Shown here: piece by piece, positions 13,896 to 22,391 of the stretch
How positions within the stretch are numbered: the stretch's first letter is position 1
Layout: every line of letters starts with the position of its first letter
Assembly (NCBI GenBank): GCA_964534315.1
Contig: CAZHOV010000085.1
Span: 1-23,754, forward strand
Reading direction: 5' to 3'
From: CAZHOV01 sp964534315
Lineage (GTDB): Bacteria > Bacteroidota > Bacteroidia > Chitinophagales > Saprospiraceae
DNA: 23,754 nt
Position numbers and translations under genes: made by a program
The notes under the pieces: model-generated
The model's database searches: none
The model's input: the letters and a program-made list of their open reading frames with translations, nothing else
Told to the model about the DNA's origin: nothing

Positions 13896-14857
13896 ATGCG
13901 CATTCGAGGATTTTCATCTTTAATCAATCGGCCTGGAAAGGACCAGGACGATCTCGGTTTTGGAACTAAAATGACGGACGCCGGTATCCGGCTGATTAAT
14001 CAGGATGGCACCTATAATATTGACCGGCACGGCCGGACAGCATGGCACCCCTATCTTGCGCTGGTTGAAATGAGTTGGTTTCGGTTTTTTTAGTTGTCAT
14101 TATCTACTATTTGGCCGTAAATGGGCTATTCGGACTTTTGTTTTTACTCAATGGCATCGAAAACTTGCCTGGTAGTAAACCAGGATCCTCCCTGGAAGAT
14201 TCTGCTCAAGCTTTTTATTTTAGTGTTCAGACCTTTACCACTGTTGGTTATGGCTCTATCAGCCCGACCGGAGTATGGGCTAATATGTTGGCTACGTTCA
14301 ATGCACTTACTGGATTAATGTTTCTCGCCTTGGCTACCGGTTTGTTTTTTGCTCGCTTTTCGAAAGCTAAAGCTCAAATACGTTATAGTCGCTTTGCCCT
14401 GCTTACTCCTTACCACGGGATGGATAGTTTTCAATTTCGAATCGTTAATATGCGTAATAATCAGATCATTGACGTGGAAGCTAAGGTTTTTCTAACGTGG
14501 ATTGACAGAAGGGACGGTGTGGCGACGAGACGGTTTGAAAATCTCAAACTGGAGCGAGAGCGGATAACACTTTTTCCACTCAACTGGAATATTGTTCATC
14601 CGATCGACCCGGAAAGCCCCTTATTTGATAAATCGCTTAACGACTTGAAAGAAATGCAGGTAGAGTTCATCATTCAGCTCAAAGGATATGATGAAACTTT
14701 TGCCCAAACGGTTCATTCTACCAGTTCGTACACCTGGGAGGAAATAAAAGAAGGGTATCGCTTTCAGACGATGTACCGCTCCGACCCTAAGAAAGGAACG
14801 ACCCTCTTTCTGGATGATATTGATGAAATTGTCAAAGTAGATTCGGAAGAAGAATAA
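13896..14857 (+). pseudogene. Inward-rectifier (Kir/KirBac) potassium channel, reading frame broken at a T7 run
   Basis: Two overlapping frames together encode one channel. Frame 1 (13896-14093) gives MRIRGFSSLINRPGKDQDD to LVEMSWFRFF and then TAG. The other frame (open from 14075, ATG, to 14857) continues LVVIIYYLAVNGLFGLLF, with pore helix and filter FTTVGYGS, the second TM (LATGLFFARFSKAKAQIRYS) and the cytoplasmic immunoglobulin-like domain (DSFQFRIVNMRNNQI, FPLNWNIVHPIDPESPL). A -1 shift on the T7 run (14085-14091) joins RFF to LVV and gives a full-length protein of about 320 residues, the normal size for KirBac. All other parts look intact. This may be a recent one-base loss, a sequencing or assembly error, or a true slippage site. 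The ATG at 14075 alone would yield a channel lacking its slide helix. Confidence 0.82.
14085..14091 (+). other. T7 run: frameshift or slippage point in the Kir channel gene
   Basis: Zero-frame reading is CGG TTT TTT TAG; re-reading the last T (14090) as the first base of TTA restores the channel frame. Eight T would restore it as well. The run lies exactly where the first TM helix begins. Confidence 0.8.
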
Positions 14858-14860
14858 GTT

Positions 14861-16057
14861 TTACGCTAGTCCTTTTATAGCAAGATAAGCCATCACCCCT
14901 GTACTTACCATAAAGCAGTCCTCATCGACATCAAAAGTATTAGTGTGAACCGGCGAAGTAATTCCTTTGGCGGGATTACCCGTTCCCAGGCGGTAAAAAC
15001 AACCTGGCACTTCATGTGAATAGTAGGCAAAATCTTCAGCTGTCATGCGGATGGGTAGGTCAACTACATTTTCTTCACCCATATATTCTATAGCCCACGC
15101 TTTTGTTTTAAGGGTGAGGTCTGGATGGTTGTATAATGCCGGATATCCTTTTACGATATTAAAATGGCAATCTCCTCCCATACTTTTGGCAATTCCCTCA
15201 GCAGTATTTTTCATTTTTTGATGGGCATCAGCCCGCCAGGCTTCATCCATAGTCCGGAAGGTACCTTCCAGTTTGACTTCGTTGGGGATCACGTTTGTTG
15301 CGCCACCTGTAGAGTTAATCTTTCCAAAGGTCAATACAGAGGGAACAGTTGGGTCGGCATTCCGGCTGATCACCTGTTGGAGGGCGGTAATGATCTGGGC
15401 GGTAATGACAACCGGGTCGACGCAGTCATGAGGTAACGCTCCGTGCCCGCCTCTTCCCAAAACGGAGACGTATAGTTCGTCAGCAGAAGCCATATAGTAA
15501 CCTTGTCGCATACCGATTTTACCGGCTTCAAGGGGTGGATGTACATGCTGCCCGAAAATATGCTTCGGAGCCGGGTTTTGGAGTACTCCTTCTTTAATCA
15601 TGATGGATGCGCCACCAGGAAGTTTTTCTTCGGCCGGTTGAAAGATCAATTTGATGGTTCCTTTGAAGGAATCCTTCAACTCATTGAGTATTTTGGCTGA
15701 ACCGAGCAGGGAAGCCGTATGTACATCATGCCCGCAAGCGTGCATAACACCTTCGTTTTTTGACCGGTAGGGTTTATCTTCATTTGCTTCTAGGATGGGG
15801 AGTGCATCGATATCTGCCCGGAGGGCGATGGTTTGGCTTTCGGGGGCTTGCCCTTTGATCAGTCCAACTACCCCATTTTCTGCAATGCCATGTTGGCAAG
15901 GAATTCCCATCTCTTTTAGTTGCTCATAGACAAATTTACCCGTTTCCTTTTCCTGATAGGATAATTCCGGATGTTGATGCAAGTATCGCCTGATCTCAAC
16001 CACATCCCTGAAATAGGTTTCTGATAATTTTCGGATTTTAGACGTTAGTGTGCTCAT
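14861..16057 (-). CDS. M20-family metallo-amidohydrolase (N-acyl amino acid / hippurate hydrolase type)
   Basis: 398 residues from the ATG at 16055-16057. An ATG ten codons earlier (16087) would overlap the upstream gene's end and add a hydrophobic tail not usual for the family, so I prefer the internal one. Motifs: IRRYLHQHPELSYQE at the N-terminus, ALRADIDALPI, the metal site HACGHDVHT, the catalytic pair in PAEEKLPGGA, the dimerisation-domain GRGGHGALPHDCVDP, and AEDFAYY and PVHTNTFDVDE with the last metal ligand. The enzymes cut amide bonds of N-acyl amino acids in the cytoplasm using two metal ions; substrate specificity cannot be told from sequence. It starts 14 bp after the DUF6089 gene on the same strand and ends 3 bp from the Kir channel gene, convergent. 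Confidence 0.93.
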   Translation of the reverse strand: MSTLTSKIRKLSETYFRDVVEIRRYLHQHPELSYQEKETGKFVYEQLKEMGIPCQHGIAENGVVGLIKGQAPESQTIALRADIDALPILEANEDKPYRSKNEGVMHACGHDVHTASLLGSAKILNELKDSFKGTIKLIFQPAEEKLPGGASIMIKEGVLQNPAPKHIFGQHVHPPLEAGKIGMRQGYYMASADELYVSVLGRGGHGALPHDCVDPVVITAQIITALQQVISRNADPTVPSVLTFGKINSTGGATNVIPNEVKLEGTFRTMDEAWRADAHQKMKNTAEGIAKSMGGDCHFNIVKGYPALYNHPDLTLKTKAWAIEYMGEENVVDLPIRMTAEDFAYYSHEVPGCFYRLGTGNPAKGITSPVHTNTFDVDEDCFMVSTGVMAYLAIKGLA

Positions 16058-16071
16058 GCGGGTAAATATAA

Positions 16072-16941
16072 TCAAAATGAAGGGCATTTAACACCTCTTC
16101 TTTTTCTAAAAGCATGGTTGCCATTAGGATTAAAAATTTTCACTCCAAAGGTAATACCTCCTACAATATACCAATCCTTATCTTGAGGGTCTCCTCTTTG
16201 GGTACCTGTTGACCAATTTATCGGTTCATTTAAATATTCAGCTGAACGGTTAGCTAATTGGGCGGAGGGTTCTCCTCTTTCGCGTCTTAGGATATTTTGG
16301 TCAACGTATACGGTGCTGACATCATCCAGGTAGTCGGTGAATGTTTTTCTAAAGCCGACATCAACACCGATACTAAATAAATACAAGAAATTGACTTTGA
16401 TTCCTGCACCCATTGGGATGGCGATCTGCGTAAGCTGATAGGGTGATTTGTCAGGAAAAACGGAAGTACCCTGGCCTTCAGTCGTCAAAGGTTGGAGATC
16501 AAGCCATTGCCCCTGATATTCCGCTTGAGGGTTGAATTGGTAGCCTGCTATTCCGGTGTATACGTAAGGGGTGAGGCTACTTCCTGCTCCCAGTGTAATA
16601 TTGCCTGCTGGTCTGAGTTCCAGATTGAAGGCAACTTCATTAATCTGGCTTTTAAAGTGTAAATTACGTCTTCTCCTAAAAAAATCGTTTGCATTAGCGT
16701 CATTTCCTGATATGGTAGCATGAGTATAGCTCAGTCTAAGAGCAAACCATTTTGCCGGAGCGTAGCGGGCAAAGAGGCTGAAAGCGGGGTGGGTTTCGCT
16801 AAAGCTGATCACCGACGCGCTCGGAGCCAGATCTCCTTCATAATTGGAACCGCCGGCAAGTATGCCGATTTCAAAATGTTGGGCCTGGACAAAAAAGGGT
16901 ACAAATAGCAATATAATAATGGGGGATTTAAGAAACATCAT
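16072..16941 (-). CDS. DUF6089/PorG-like outer-membrane beta-barrel protein
   Basis: 289 residues. It has a signal peptide (MMFLKSPIIILLFVPFFVQA) and then FEIGILAGGSNYEGDLAPS, FARYAPAKWFALRLSYTHATISGNDA and RNLHFKSQINEVAFNLE, which match the DUF6089 pattern. That family includes PorG, an outer-membrane part of the type IX secretion system, but also paralogues of unknown role, and I cannot tell which this is. The chain ends RKRRGVKCPSF; a Cys-Pro near the C-terminus is usual for the group. The gene is immediately upstream of the M20 hydrolase gene (14 bp), probably co-transcribed. A secreted T9SS substrate gene elsewhere in the window fits a T9SS-positive organism. Confidence 0.8.
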   Translation of the reverse strand: MMFLKSPIIILLFVPFFVQAQHFEIGILAGGSNYEGDLAPSASVISFSETHPAFSLFARYAPAKWFALRLSYTHATISGNDANANDFFRRRRNLHFKSQINEVAFNLELRPAGNITLGAGSSLTPYVYTGIAGYQFNPQAEYQGQWLDLQPLTTEGQGTSVFPDKSPYQLTQIAIPMGAGIKVNFLYLFSIGVDVGFRKTFTDYLDDVSTVYVDQNILRRERGEPSAQLANRSAEYLNEPINWSTGTQRGDPQDKDWYIVGGITFGVKIFNPNGNHAFRKRRGVKCPSF

Positions 16942-17200
16942 GATGAGTATGATTGATTATGTTGGATAAAGAACGAGTCTAAAACTACGTCAGTTTAGGT
17001 AGCAAAGCACTTAAGCAAGCTTTGATTTAGAGAGCAACCTGGAGGTAAGAGTGGAGTAGTGATGAGGCTCACCATATCATTGGGTTTTGAGCCGCTATTG
17101 TAATGAAAATAACCTTACAATTATTATGCCTTTAGGAGCTAATTTAGAAAGAATATTAAAAAATTAACGATTAGACCGGGTCATTTAATAAAAATGGAAG

Positions 17201-19219
17201 CTAGAGCAGAGAGAGTACATAATTTTTTAAATCGGTCTCCCGGTCGCCATCAAGTTCTAGCCGATATAATTCGGTTGGTTGGAGGGTGACGGCATCATCG
17301 CTGGTTTCTTTAAGAATACCCTTAGAAATGGGGATAGTGGTTTTTCCAGGAATCTTAATTTGTTCAAAATTTATCTTAATCGAAGAGTCCCTTTTTTTAA
17401 TATTTCTTCCTGAAAAATCACGGACAGTGGCTACTTCTCCGGAAAAAATAGTACCCGAAGGCAAGATTACCTGATTATCGAGGATAAGGTCATTCTTTAA
17501 TTTAAAAGAAACGGTTTGGCCTTTCAGGTCACTACCCTGGGTGGAGGTAATAGTCTTAGTGGGGTGTAGTAGAAAATAGATGGTACTACTGAAGAACACA
17601 TCGATGGAGACCTTTGTTAGTTTGGGCTTTTGCAGAGATTTTTTAGAACGGGGCTCAGTAGAGGTATCCTTTTTAGCAGGGGTAGAAGTAGTTGTTGGGG
17701 TATCCTCCGTTTTCTTTTGTTTTGGGGTGAGTGGCTTAGGAGGGGTATTGTCTTTGATTTTGTTTTGCGCCAATTGTTCTTCCTGGGCATTTTGAGCGGC
17801 CAACCGATTCTCACATTCAGCAATTAATTCCTCTACGGAAGGATTGTAAGGGACTACTTGAAGACTTGTATTGAGTAGTTCGATCGCTTTTTCATAATCA
17901 TCGTCGGCATAAGCTTCAAAGCCTTGATCTTCAAATTCTTCAGCCACCAGCGTTTCGAGTTCCAGGGAGGGATCATGGTAAGGGTCTTGCTCCAGTGATT
18001 TTTTGATGTAGAAAAGGGTAGAATTATTTTCCGGATAAATAAATTGCCCTTTGTCGAAACATGCCCACGCCTTTTCTGTCCATAGCTTCAGCGAATCGGC
18101 CATCTCGCCATCTGTTAACTGTTGTACCTTGGAGCTATCAGGCGATGTAGCGTTTTTCATAGCATCGAATGCAGGTCCGTTGAAGGTGACCCAAATAGAA
18201 AGTAGGATAATGATCAGGAGGGCGGCACCCAGGCCAACGTAAACAAATATAAAGGGAAATGCCTTTTCGTTTTCATCCGTAGATTCTTTTCCAATTTTGG
18301 TTTCCAGCGGCAGATCGGATGGTTTGGGAGATTTGGTTTCCAGTTTTTGGATTTTGATTTTGGTTTTTTTCGCGGGAGTCCATTGAGCGATCTCTCTGGC
18401 GGTAGGCCGTGACCATTGATCGAGTGAAAGGCACTGCTGAATGAGTTGTGCAACTCCCTTGGGGAGCGTTTTGGGAAATGGACCGATCAGCTCGAAGGTA
18501 TTTTCATGTCCTTGTGCTTTCGCAATTTTTTGGGTGATTCCTCCTTCTCCGTTGAAAGGGAGTTCTCCGGTGGCAACTTGATATAAGCAGGCTCCAAAGG
18601 CCCAGATATCTGTTTTTTCTGATGCCGGGTTAGCAGGTTGTCCTTTAAAGAAGAACAATTCGGGGGCCCGGTAAGCAAGGGGGGTAATACCCGATTGTTT
18701 AGGAGCTGGTTCCATCCCCTGGGTGGCCAAGGTTTTATGGAGTTTAGATTTGAGTTGTTCGCTAATGCCGAAATCTGTGAGCAGGAAGTTACCTTCCTCA
18801 TCAATTAAAATATTATCCGGTTTGATATCGCCATGGGCGATCGGGTTAGTCCGGTTATGGAGATAATTGAGGGCAGAACCGATCTGGTGAATTACTTTGG
18901 TGAGTTCTTTTTGATCGAGCTTCCCCATTTTTTGGGCAATTGTTCCGCCACTACAATAGGGCATGACCAGGAAGGGGGCACCTTGATATTCGTCAAAGAA
19001 TACAGGTGTCAGGATATTGGGGTGGTTGAGGGCATGGGTTTTCTGATATTCAGCCATACATAGTTTTACCCCTTCTTCATCCTGTTTGATAAAGATCTTA
19101 ATGGCCAGAATAACGTCTGACTTGGTGTCTTTGGCTTTCCAAACTTCCGAAAAGCCACCTCTTCCAAGTAGCGTCATTAGTTCGTACCGATCGTAAAAAA
19201 GCTGGCCGGCTTTATACAT
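17201..19219 (-). CDS. Transmembrane Ser/Thr protein kinase with periplasmic tail
   Basis: 672 residues. The N-terminal kinase domain (about 11-280) has the Gly loop LLGRGGFSEVWKA, K41 in LAIKIF, catalytic loop HGDIKPDNIL (H129-G130-D131), TDFG at 148-151, and APEL followed by TDIWAFG. Catalytic Lys, Asp and DFG are kept, but Gly replaces the Arg of HRD, so this is a non-RD kinase. One TM helix at about 322-345 is followed by a periplasmic region with TPR-like helices (near 440-490; YADDDYEKAIELLNTSLQV), a Lys/Thr/Pro-rich linker, and a C-terminal beta domain (about 530-672; ILPSGTIFSGEVATV) that faintly recalls the TraM/VirB10-type fold. The gene starts 2 bp after the PP2C gene and ends the operon. 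Signal input from the periplasm is inferred. Confidence 0.9.
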   Translation of the reverse strand: MYKAGQLFYDRYELMTLLGRGGFSEVWKAKDTKSDVILAIKIFIKQDEEGVKLCMAEYQKTHALNHPNILTPVFFDEYQGAPFLVMPYCSGGTIAQKMGKLDQKELTKVIHQIGSALNYLHNRTNPIAHGDIKPDNILIDEEGNFLLTDFGISEQLKSKLHKTLATQGMEPAPKQSGITPLAYRAPELFFFKGQPANPASEKTDIWAFGACLYQVATGELPFNGEGGITQKIAKAQGHENTFELIGPFPKTLPKGVAQLIQQCLSLDQWSRPTAREIAQWTPAKKTKIKIQKLETKSPKPSDLPLETKIGKESTDENEKAFPFIFVYVGLGAALLIIILLSIWVTFNGPAFDAMKNATSPDSSKVQQLTDGEMADSLKLWTEKAWACFDKGQFIYPENNSTLFYIKKSLEQDPYHDPSLELETLVAEEFEDQGFEAYADDDYEKAIELLNTSLQVVPYNPSVEELIAECENRLAAQNAQEEQLAQNKIKDNTPPKPLTPKQKKTEDTPTTTSTPAKKDTSTEPRSKKSLQKPKLTKVSIDVFFSSTIYFLLHPTKTITSTQGSDLKGQTVSFKLKNDLILDNQVILPSGTIFSGEVATVRDFSGRNIKKRDSSIKINFEQIKIPGKTTIPISKGILKETSDDAVTLQPTELYRLELDGDRETDLKNYVLSLL

Positions 19220-19221
19220 AA

Positions 19222-20559
19222 TTAATGCTTCTTATTCTTTTTTTGAAAGATAATAATACTTTCTGCAGATAACCCATTTTCTGCTTTAAATTTTTGAGCC
19301 ATCGCCTTGGTTTCAAACGGGAGGATGATCAATTCGAAGTAATCCGGCCCTGCTATCAATTGTATGTTCTTATCCGGGTATCGCTCCGCAATCATCTTTA
19401 GTGAATCTGCTGCTTCGAGCGTGTCGCTAAATACTTGTAGATTGATCAGATAATAACCTGTTGTCTTTTTAGGTGAGTGAGTAGCCTGTTTGGCAGAATC
19501 CGGTTCGATAATGGAATCCTTCATGGCTACCGGTTGATCAGCATATTTTTCATTAAATTTTTTCTCCAGGTTTTCTTTGAGTTGATCGGTAGCTGTCGGG
19601 GGAAATAGATAAAACACAACTGCGCCAATAGCAATAACAAAGATAATAATAGTCGTAGCTAATGAAGTCAGGTTTCGTTTATTTCCGCGGTTGGGAGTCT
19701 TTTTTAGGGAGGCGTCGACCGGCGTAGCGGAGGACTGACGACTGTTATCGGTAATGGCAGCCAGAATGACCGTGATATTGTCATAACCGCCCGCATGGTT
19801 TGCACTTGAGATCAGCTGTTGGGCGGTGGTTTGGGATGTATTATTTCGTTGGAGTTGGAATTCGATCTCTTGATCGCGGAGCAGTCCGTTTAGTCCGTCA
19901 CTACATAGAAGAAGTTGGTCGTGGTGTTCAATCGGATAAGACCGGTAATCTACTTCCAGTTGTTGTTGGGGATTACCCAGATTTTTGGTAATGACATGCC
20001 CCTGGGGGTGGTCGAATGCCTGATCAGTGGAGATTTCTCCGCGGTCAATGAGTTGTTGAACCAAGGAGTGATCTTTAGTGAGTTGGGTGAGACCCGATCC
20101 AGGATTGTAGTGGTAGCAGCGGCTGTCGCCTACCCATGCTATATGGACCTTATTCTCCAGAATCCAGGCTGTAACAATTGTGGTACCCATTCCCTGGGTT
20201 TCCGGATGTTGCTGAAGATATTGGAGAATACGATCATTCGCCTGGTGGATGGCTTGTGTCAGAAGGGTTTTGGGTGAAAAATCAGTATCAAAAAGGGTGA
20301 CACGCTCTTTTTCAAAAAAGGTTTTTATCTGTTCAACTGCCAACTTGGAGGCGACTTCACCGGCTTTCGTTCCCCCCATCCCGTCGGCAACGATAAGCAA
20401 GGAACCAAGGGGTTGAATTTGTTGCTTCGGAGAGTTGCCTTTTTTCCATTCCCCTTTGGAAAGGTCCGGGGAAGTCAGGAAGTTATCTTCCTGATGTTCC
20501 CGGACTCTTCCGACATCTTCACAAGCTGCAATTTCTATAGTTAGAGAAGCGTGATTCAT
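19222..20559 (-). CDS. PP2C-type Ser/Thr phosphatase with TM helix and periplasmic SPOR-like domain
   Basis: 445 residues from the ATG at 20557-20559, one base after the stop of the channel gene. An ATG 12 codons earlier would overlap that gene and only adds an unusual leader. Phosphatase motifs: EDVGRVREHQEDNFL, LLIVADGMGGTKAGEVAS, GMGTTIVTAW, WVGDSRCY, LTKDHSLVQQL, LLLCSDGLNGLL and GGYDNITVIL, so all metal-binding aspartates are present. It removes phosphate from Ser/Thr in the cytoplasm. A TM helix (TSLATTIIIFVIAIGAVVF) follows near residue 300, then a periplasmic linker and a terminal module (YYLINLQVFSDTLEAADSL to ESIIIFQ) that fits the SPOR pattern, a domain known to bind peptidoglycan glycan strands. 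It probably counters the two kinases of the operon. Confidence 0.9.
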   Translation of the reverse strand: MNHASLTIEIAACEDVGRVREHQEDNFLTSPDLSKGEWKKGNSPKQQIQPLGSLLIVADGMGGTKAGEVASKLAVEQIKTFFEKERVTLFDTDFSPKTLLTQAIHQANDRILQYLQQHPETQGMGTTIVTAWILENKVHIAWVGDSRCYHYNPGSGLTQLTKDHSLVQQLIDRGEISTDQAFDHPQGHVITKNLGNPQQQLEVDYRSYPIEHHDQLLLCSDGLNGLLRDQEIEFQLQRNNTSQTTAQQLISSANHAGGYDNITVILAAITDNSRQSSATPVDASLKKTPNRGNKRNLTSLATTIIIFVIAIGAVVFYLFPPTATDQLKENLEKKFNEKYADQPVAMKDSIIEPDSAKQATHSPKKTTGYYLINLQVFSDTLEAADSLKMIAERYPDKNIQLIAGPDYFELIILPFETKAMAQKFKAENGLSAESIIIFQKKNKKH

Positions 20560-20560
20560 G

Positions 20561-21313
20561 TTATCGGTGGTAGATACGGTTGACAAAATTTTCAAGGATG
20601 TAGTCTTCCATTCTGGAATGCAGCTTTTCCACCCGCTCTTGTAGGGCGTGGAAATAGTACATCAGAATAATGCTAAGGATCAAGGCGACCAGGGTGGTGT
20701 CAAATGCGATGCTAAGTAAGCTGGAAACTTTTTCGATGCCTGCGGTAGAGACCACTTCGCTAGCTGCGCCAAGTGAGGCTGCGATACCGATCACGGTGCC
20801 GATGAATCCGACAGAAGGGATGGCCCATGCGATATATCTTACCAATGACTGCTCACTCTCGCTTTCCCGCATATTTATATTTGCTTGAGTAGAGACAACG
20901 CCCAGCGTTTCGGTGACAGATTTATTGGCTCTGAATTTGGTGCAACCTTTCTTGATGATCTCGACAAGTTTGATCGGGTGCTTTTTCTCTACATCGATCA
21001 TTTTAAGTTTAAGTTCATTGATATCGTCAGCAGAGAGTACATATTGTTCTGTTTCCGGAAGCAAGCCGAGGTTAAAACCTTCTTCCTCATTGCTCGCCAT
21101 TTTATTCATTCTTCTAATTTCGAAGTAGCCGTAGAAGAAAAGGAAGTAAGAGAATCCCTGGATCAATCCGCCCGGCAGCCTGCCGCCAAACATGGTGAAT
21201 AACCGGCTCGCCCAACTGTCTTCGGGAGTGATCATATAGCCAAGGAATAAGACAAGGATTAAAATGATCGCAGCGCCTGCGCTGATTAATAAATTGATAT
21301 GTCGCTCGTTCAT
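20561..21313 (-). CDS. MotA/TolQ/ExbB-family proton-channel protein
   Basis: 250 residues, four predicted TM helices: 8-28, 48-66, 160-184 and 198-221. The third and fourth form the family core: IPSVGFIGTVIGIAASLGAA with the conserved Pro, and LSIAFDTTLVALILSIILMYYFH with the DTT-V-AL element. In known members five such subunits form a ring that uses ion flow to turn or pull a dimer of MotB/TolR/ExbD proteins. A cytoplasmic part (about 67-158) lies between the helix pairs. The partner is almost surely the MotB/TolR-like protein encoded just upstream. It is not a GldL-like protein, as it has four helices and the DTT-V-AL core. The PP2C gene begins 1 bp downstream. Confidence 0.9.
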   Translation of the reverse strand: MNERHINLLISAGAAIILILVLFLGYMITPEDSWASRLFTMFGGRLPGGLIQGFSYFLFFYGYFEIRRMNKMASNEEEGFNLGLLPETEQYVLSADDINELKLKMIDVEKKHPIKLVEIIKKGCTKFRANKSVTETLGVVSTQANINMRESESEQSLVRYIAWAIPSVGFIGTVIGIAASLGAASEVVSTAGIEKVSSLLSIAFDTTLVALILSIILMYYFHALQERVEKLHSRMEDYILENFVNRIYHR

Positions 21314-21392
21314 GATTATTAAGTTTGAAAGTTTTAAATGTTATTGTTAAAGATTAAGATAACCGTAAGTGCTATTTATTTTTCATTATTCT

Positions 21393-21422
21393 CACTATCC
21401 ACCACTACCCACTACCCACTAC
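21393..21422. repeat. 7-bp tandem repeat spanning the stop codon of the MotB/TolR-like gene
   Basis: Three perfect copies of CCACTAC (21402-21408, 21409-21415, 21416-21422) plus a decayed copy near 21393-21400. On the minus strand each gives TAG: the first (21419-21421) is the stop codon, and the next lie in the other two frames and again in the first. It fills part of the 105-bp gap to the channel gene. Confidence 0.85.
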
Positions 21423-22345
21423 TTCCGCTGTTCCCATTGTATACCCTCTTCGGTGACGGTGAGTATACCAAGTAGCGTTTCTCCTTGAGATTTATTCGAA
21501 TAGGGTGGTGCGCCGCTTTCCAGTTCTATTTCACCAAACTCTACTTTTTCGGGTATTCCCGTTCCATCAACAGGGTTAGTTGCTATGAAGCCGGTGATCG
21601 TTGCCTTTCCTTCTTTTCTTGGTCTGGATAGGTGGGCGTGGATTTCGTAAGTGCCCGGGACCAATTCGTCTCGTTGGACGATCATTTCATGGGGCCCTTT
21701 ATCGAATTTACCCGGCATTTTCATCCATTTTCCGAAGGGAGCGATTCTATATTTTCGGTTGTAGTAGACAAAGTTTCCTCCTTCAGCAGGTTTCATGTAT
21801 AGGTGTACGGTGTTTTTGCTATCCTCCCAATCGATCCGTACAGTGAGTGGGGCATTAAACCCTACCGAGTAATCAGCTACGCCAGGGGTAGAATCGACCT
21901 CAACCTTTTGCTGTTCGGTGGTCGGTTCCGGAGTAGTTGATTTAGTTGTTTTCTGTGTTTTGGCCAGCTGTTTTTGTAGTTGTTTTTGTTGTGCTTTGAG
22001 CTGTTCCAATTCTTTTCGCAGTTGTTTATTTTCAGATGATTTACTGGCAAGTTGCCCCTGCAGCGTTTGGGTTTCTTGTTTTAGGGAGCCGATGGTAGCC
22101 TGAAGTTTTTTGGATACTTCAACGATAGCAACGTATTCGGAATCCGGAACGGTAGCGCTTACCATATGGATAAGGCTGTCCAGGTCGGTGACCATCATTT
22201 CCGCTTCATCGAGGGCGCGAAGTTGCTCCATATCTTCGATGTCGACCTTGGGTACGATGATGAACAAGATGATCACCGATGCCAGTGCCCCTGAAAGAAT
22301 ATCGAGAAAGGAGACACTAAACACATTTATTTCTTTTTTAGCCAT
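21419..22345 (-). CDS. MotB/TolR/ExbD-like single-TM protein with coiled coil and unassigned periplasmic domain
   Basis: 308 residues. The N-terminus EINVFSVSFLDILSGALAS leads into one TM helix (about 11-31). D15 stands where TolR, ExbD and MotB keep the proton-accepting aspartate, and the FLDILSGAL form is typical of 2-TM-unit partners of MotA-like proteins. A coiled coil follows (about 75-135, rich in Gln, Lys, Leu), then a Thr/Pro linker and a periplasmic beta-rich domain (about 158-308) with VRIDWEDSKNTVHLYM, FGKWMKMPGKFDKGPHEMI and LVPGTYEIHAHL. This last domain is not the peptidoglycan-binding OmpA domain of MotB or the small domain of TolR, and I do not recognise it. It pairs with the channel protein 105 bp downstream, forming a predicted 5:2 ion-driven unit. 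Confidence 0.75.
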   Translation of the reverse strand: MAKKEINVFSVSFLDILSGALASVIILFIIVPKVDIEDMEQLRALDEAEMMVTDLDSLIHMVSATVPDSEYVAIVEVSKKLQATIGSLKQETQTLQGQLASKSSENKQLRKELEQLKAQQKQLQKQLAKTQKTTKSTTPEPTTEQQKVEVDSTPGVADYSVGFNAPLTVRIDWEDSKNTVHLYMKPAEGGNFVYYNRKYRIAPFGKWMKMPGKFDKGPHEMIVQRDELVPGTYEIHAHLSRPRKEGKATITGFIATNPVDGTGIPEKVEFGEIELESGAPPYSNKSQGETLLGILTVTEEGIQWEQRK

Positions 22346-22391
22346 AATGATCTATTTTTTAGGTTGTAAGTAATTTTATAAACCACTTATT

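Noticed and set aside
16058..16087. Earlier ATG for the M20 hydrolase
   Set aside because: It would overlap the DUF6089 gene and add a hydrophobic leader not typical of this cytoplasmic family; the ATG at 16057 fits better.
20560..20595. Earlier ATG for the PP2C gene
   Set aside because: It overlaps the channel gene by about 35 bp; the ATG at 20559 follows that stop directly and starts where the domain begins.
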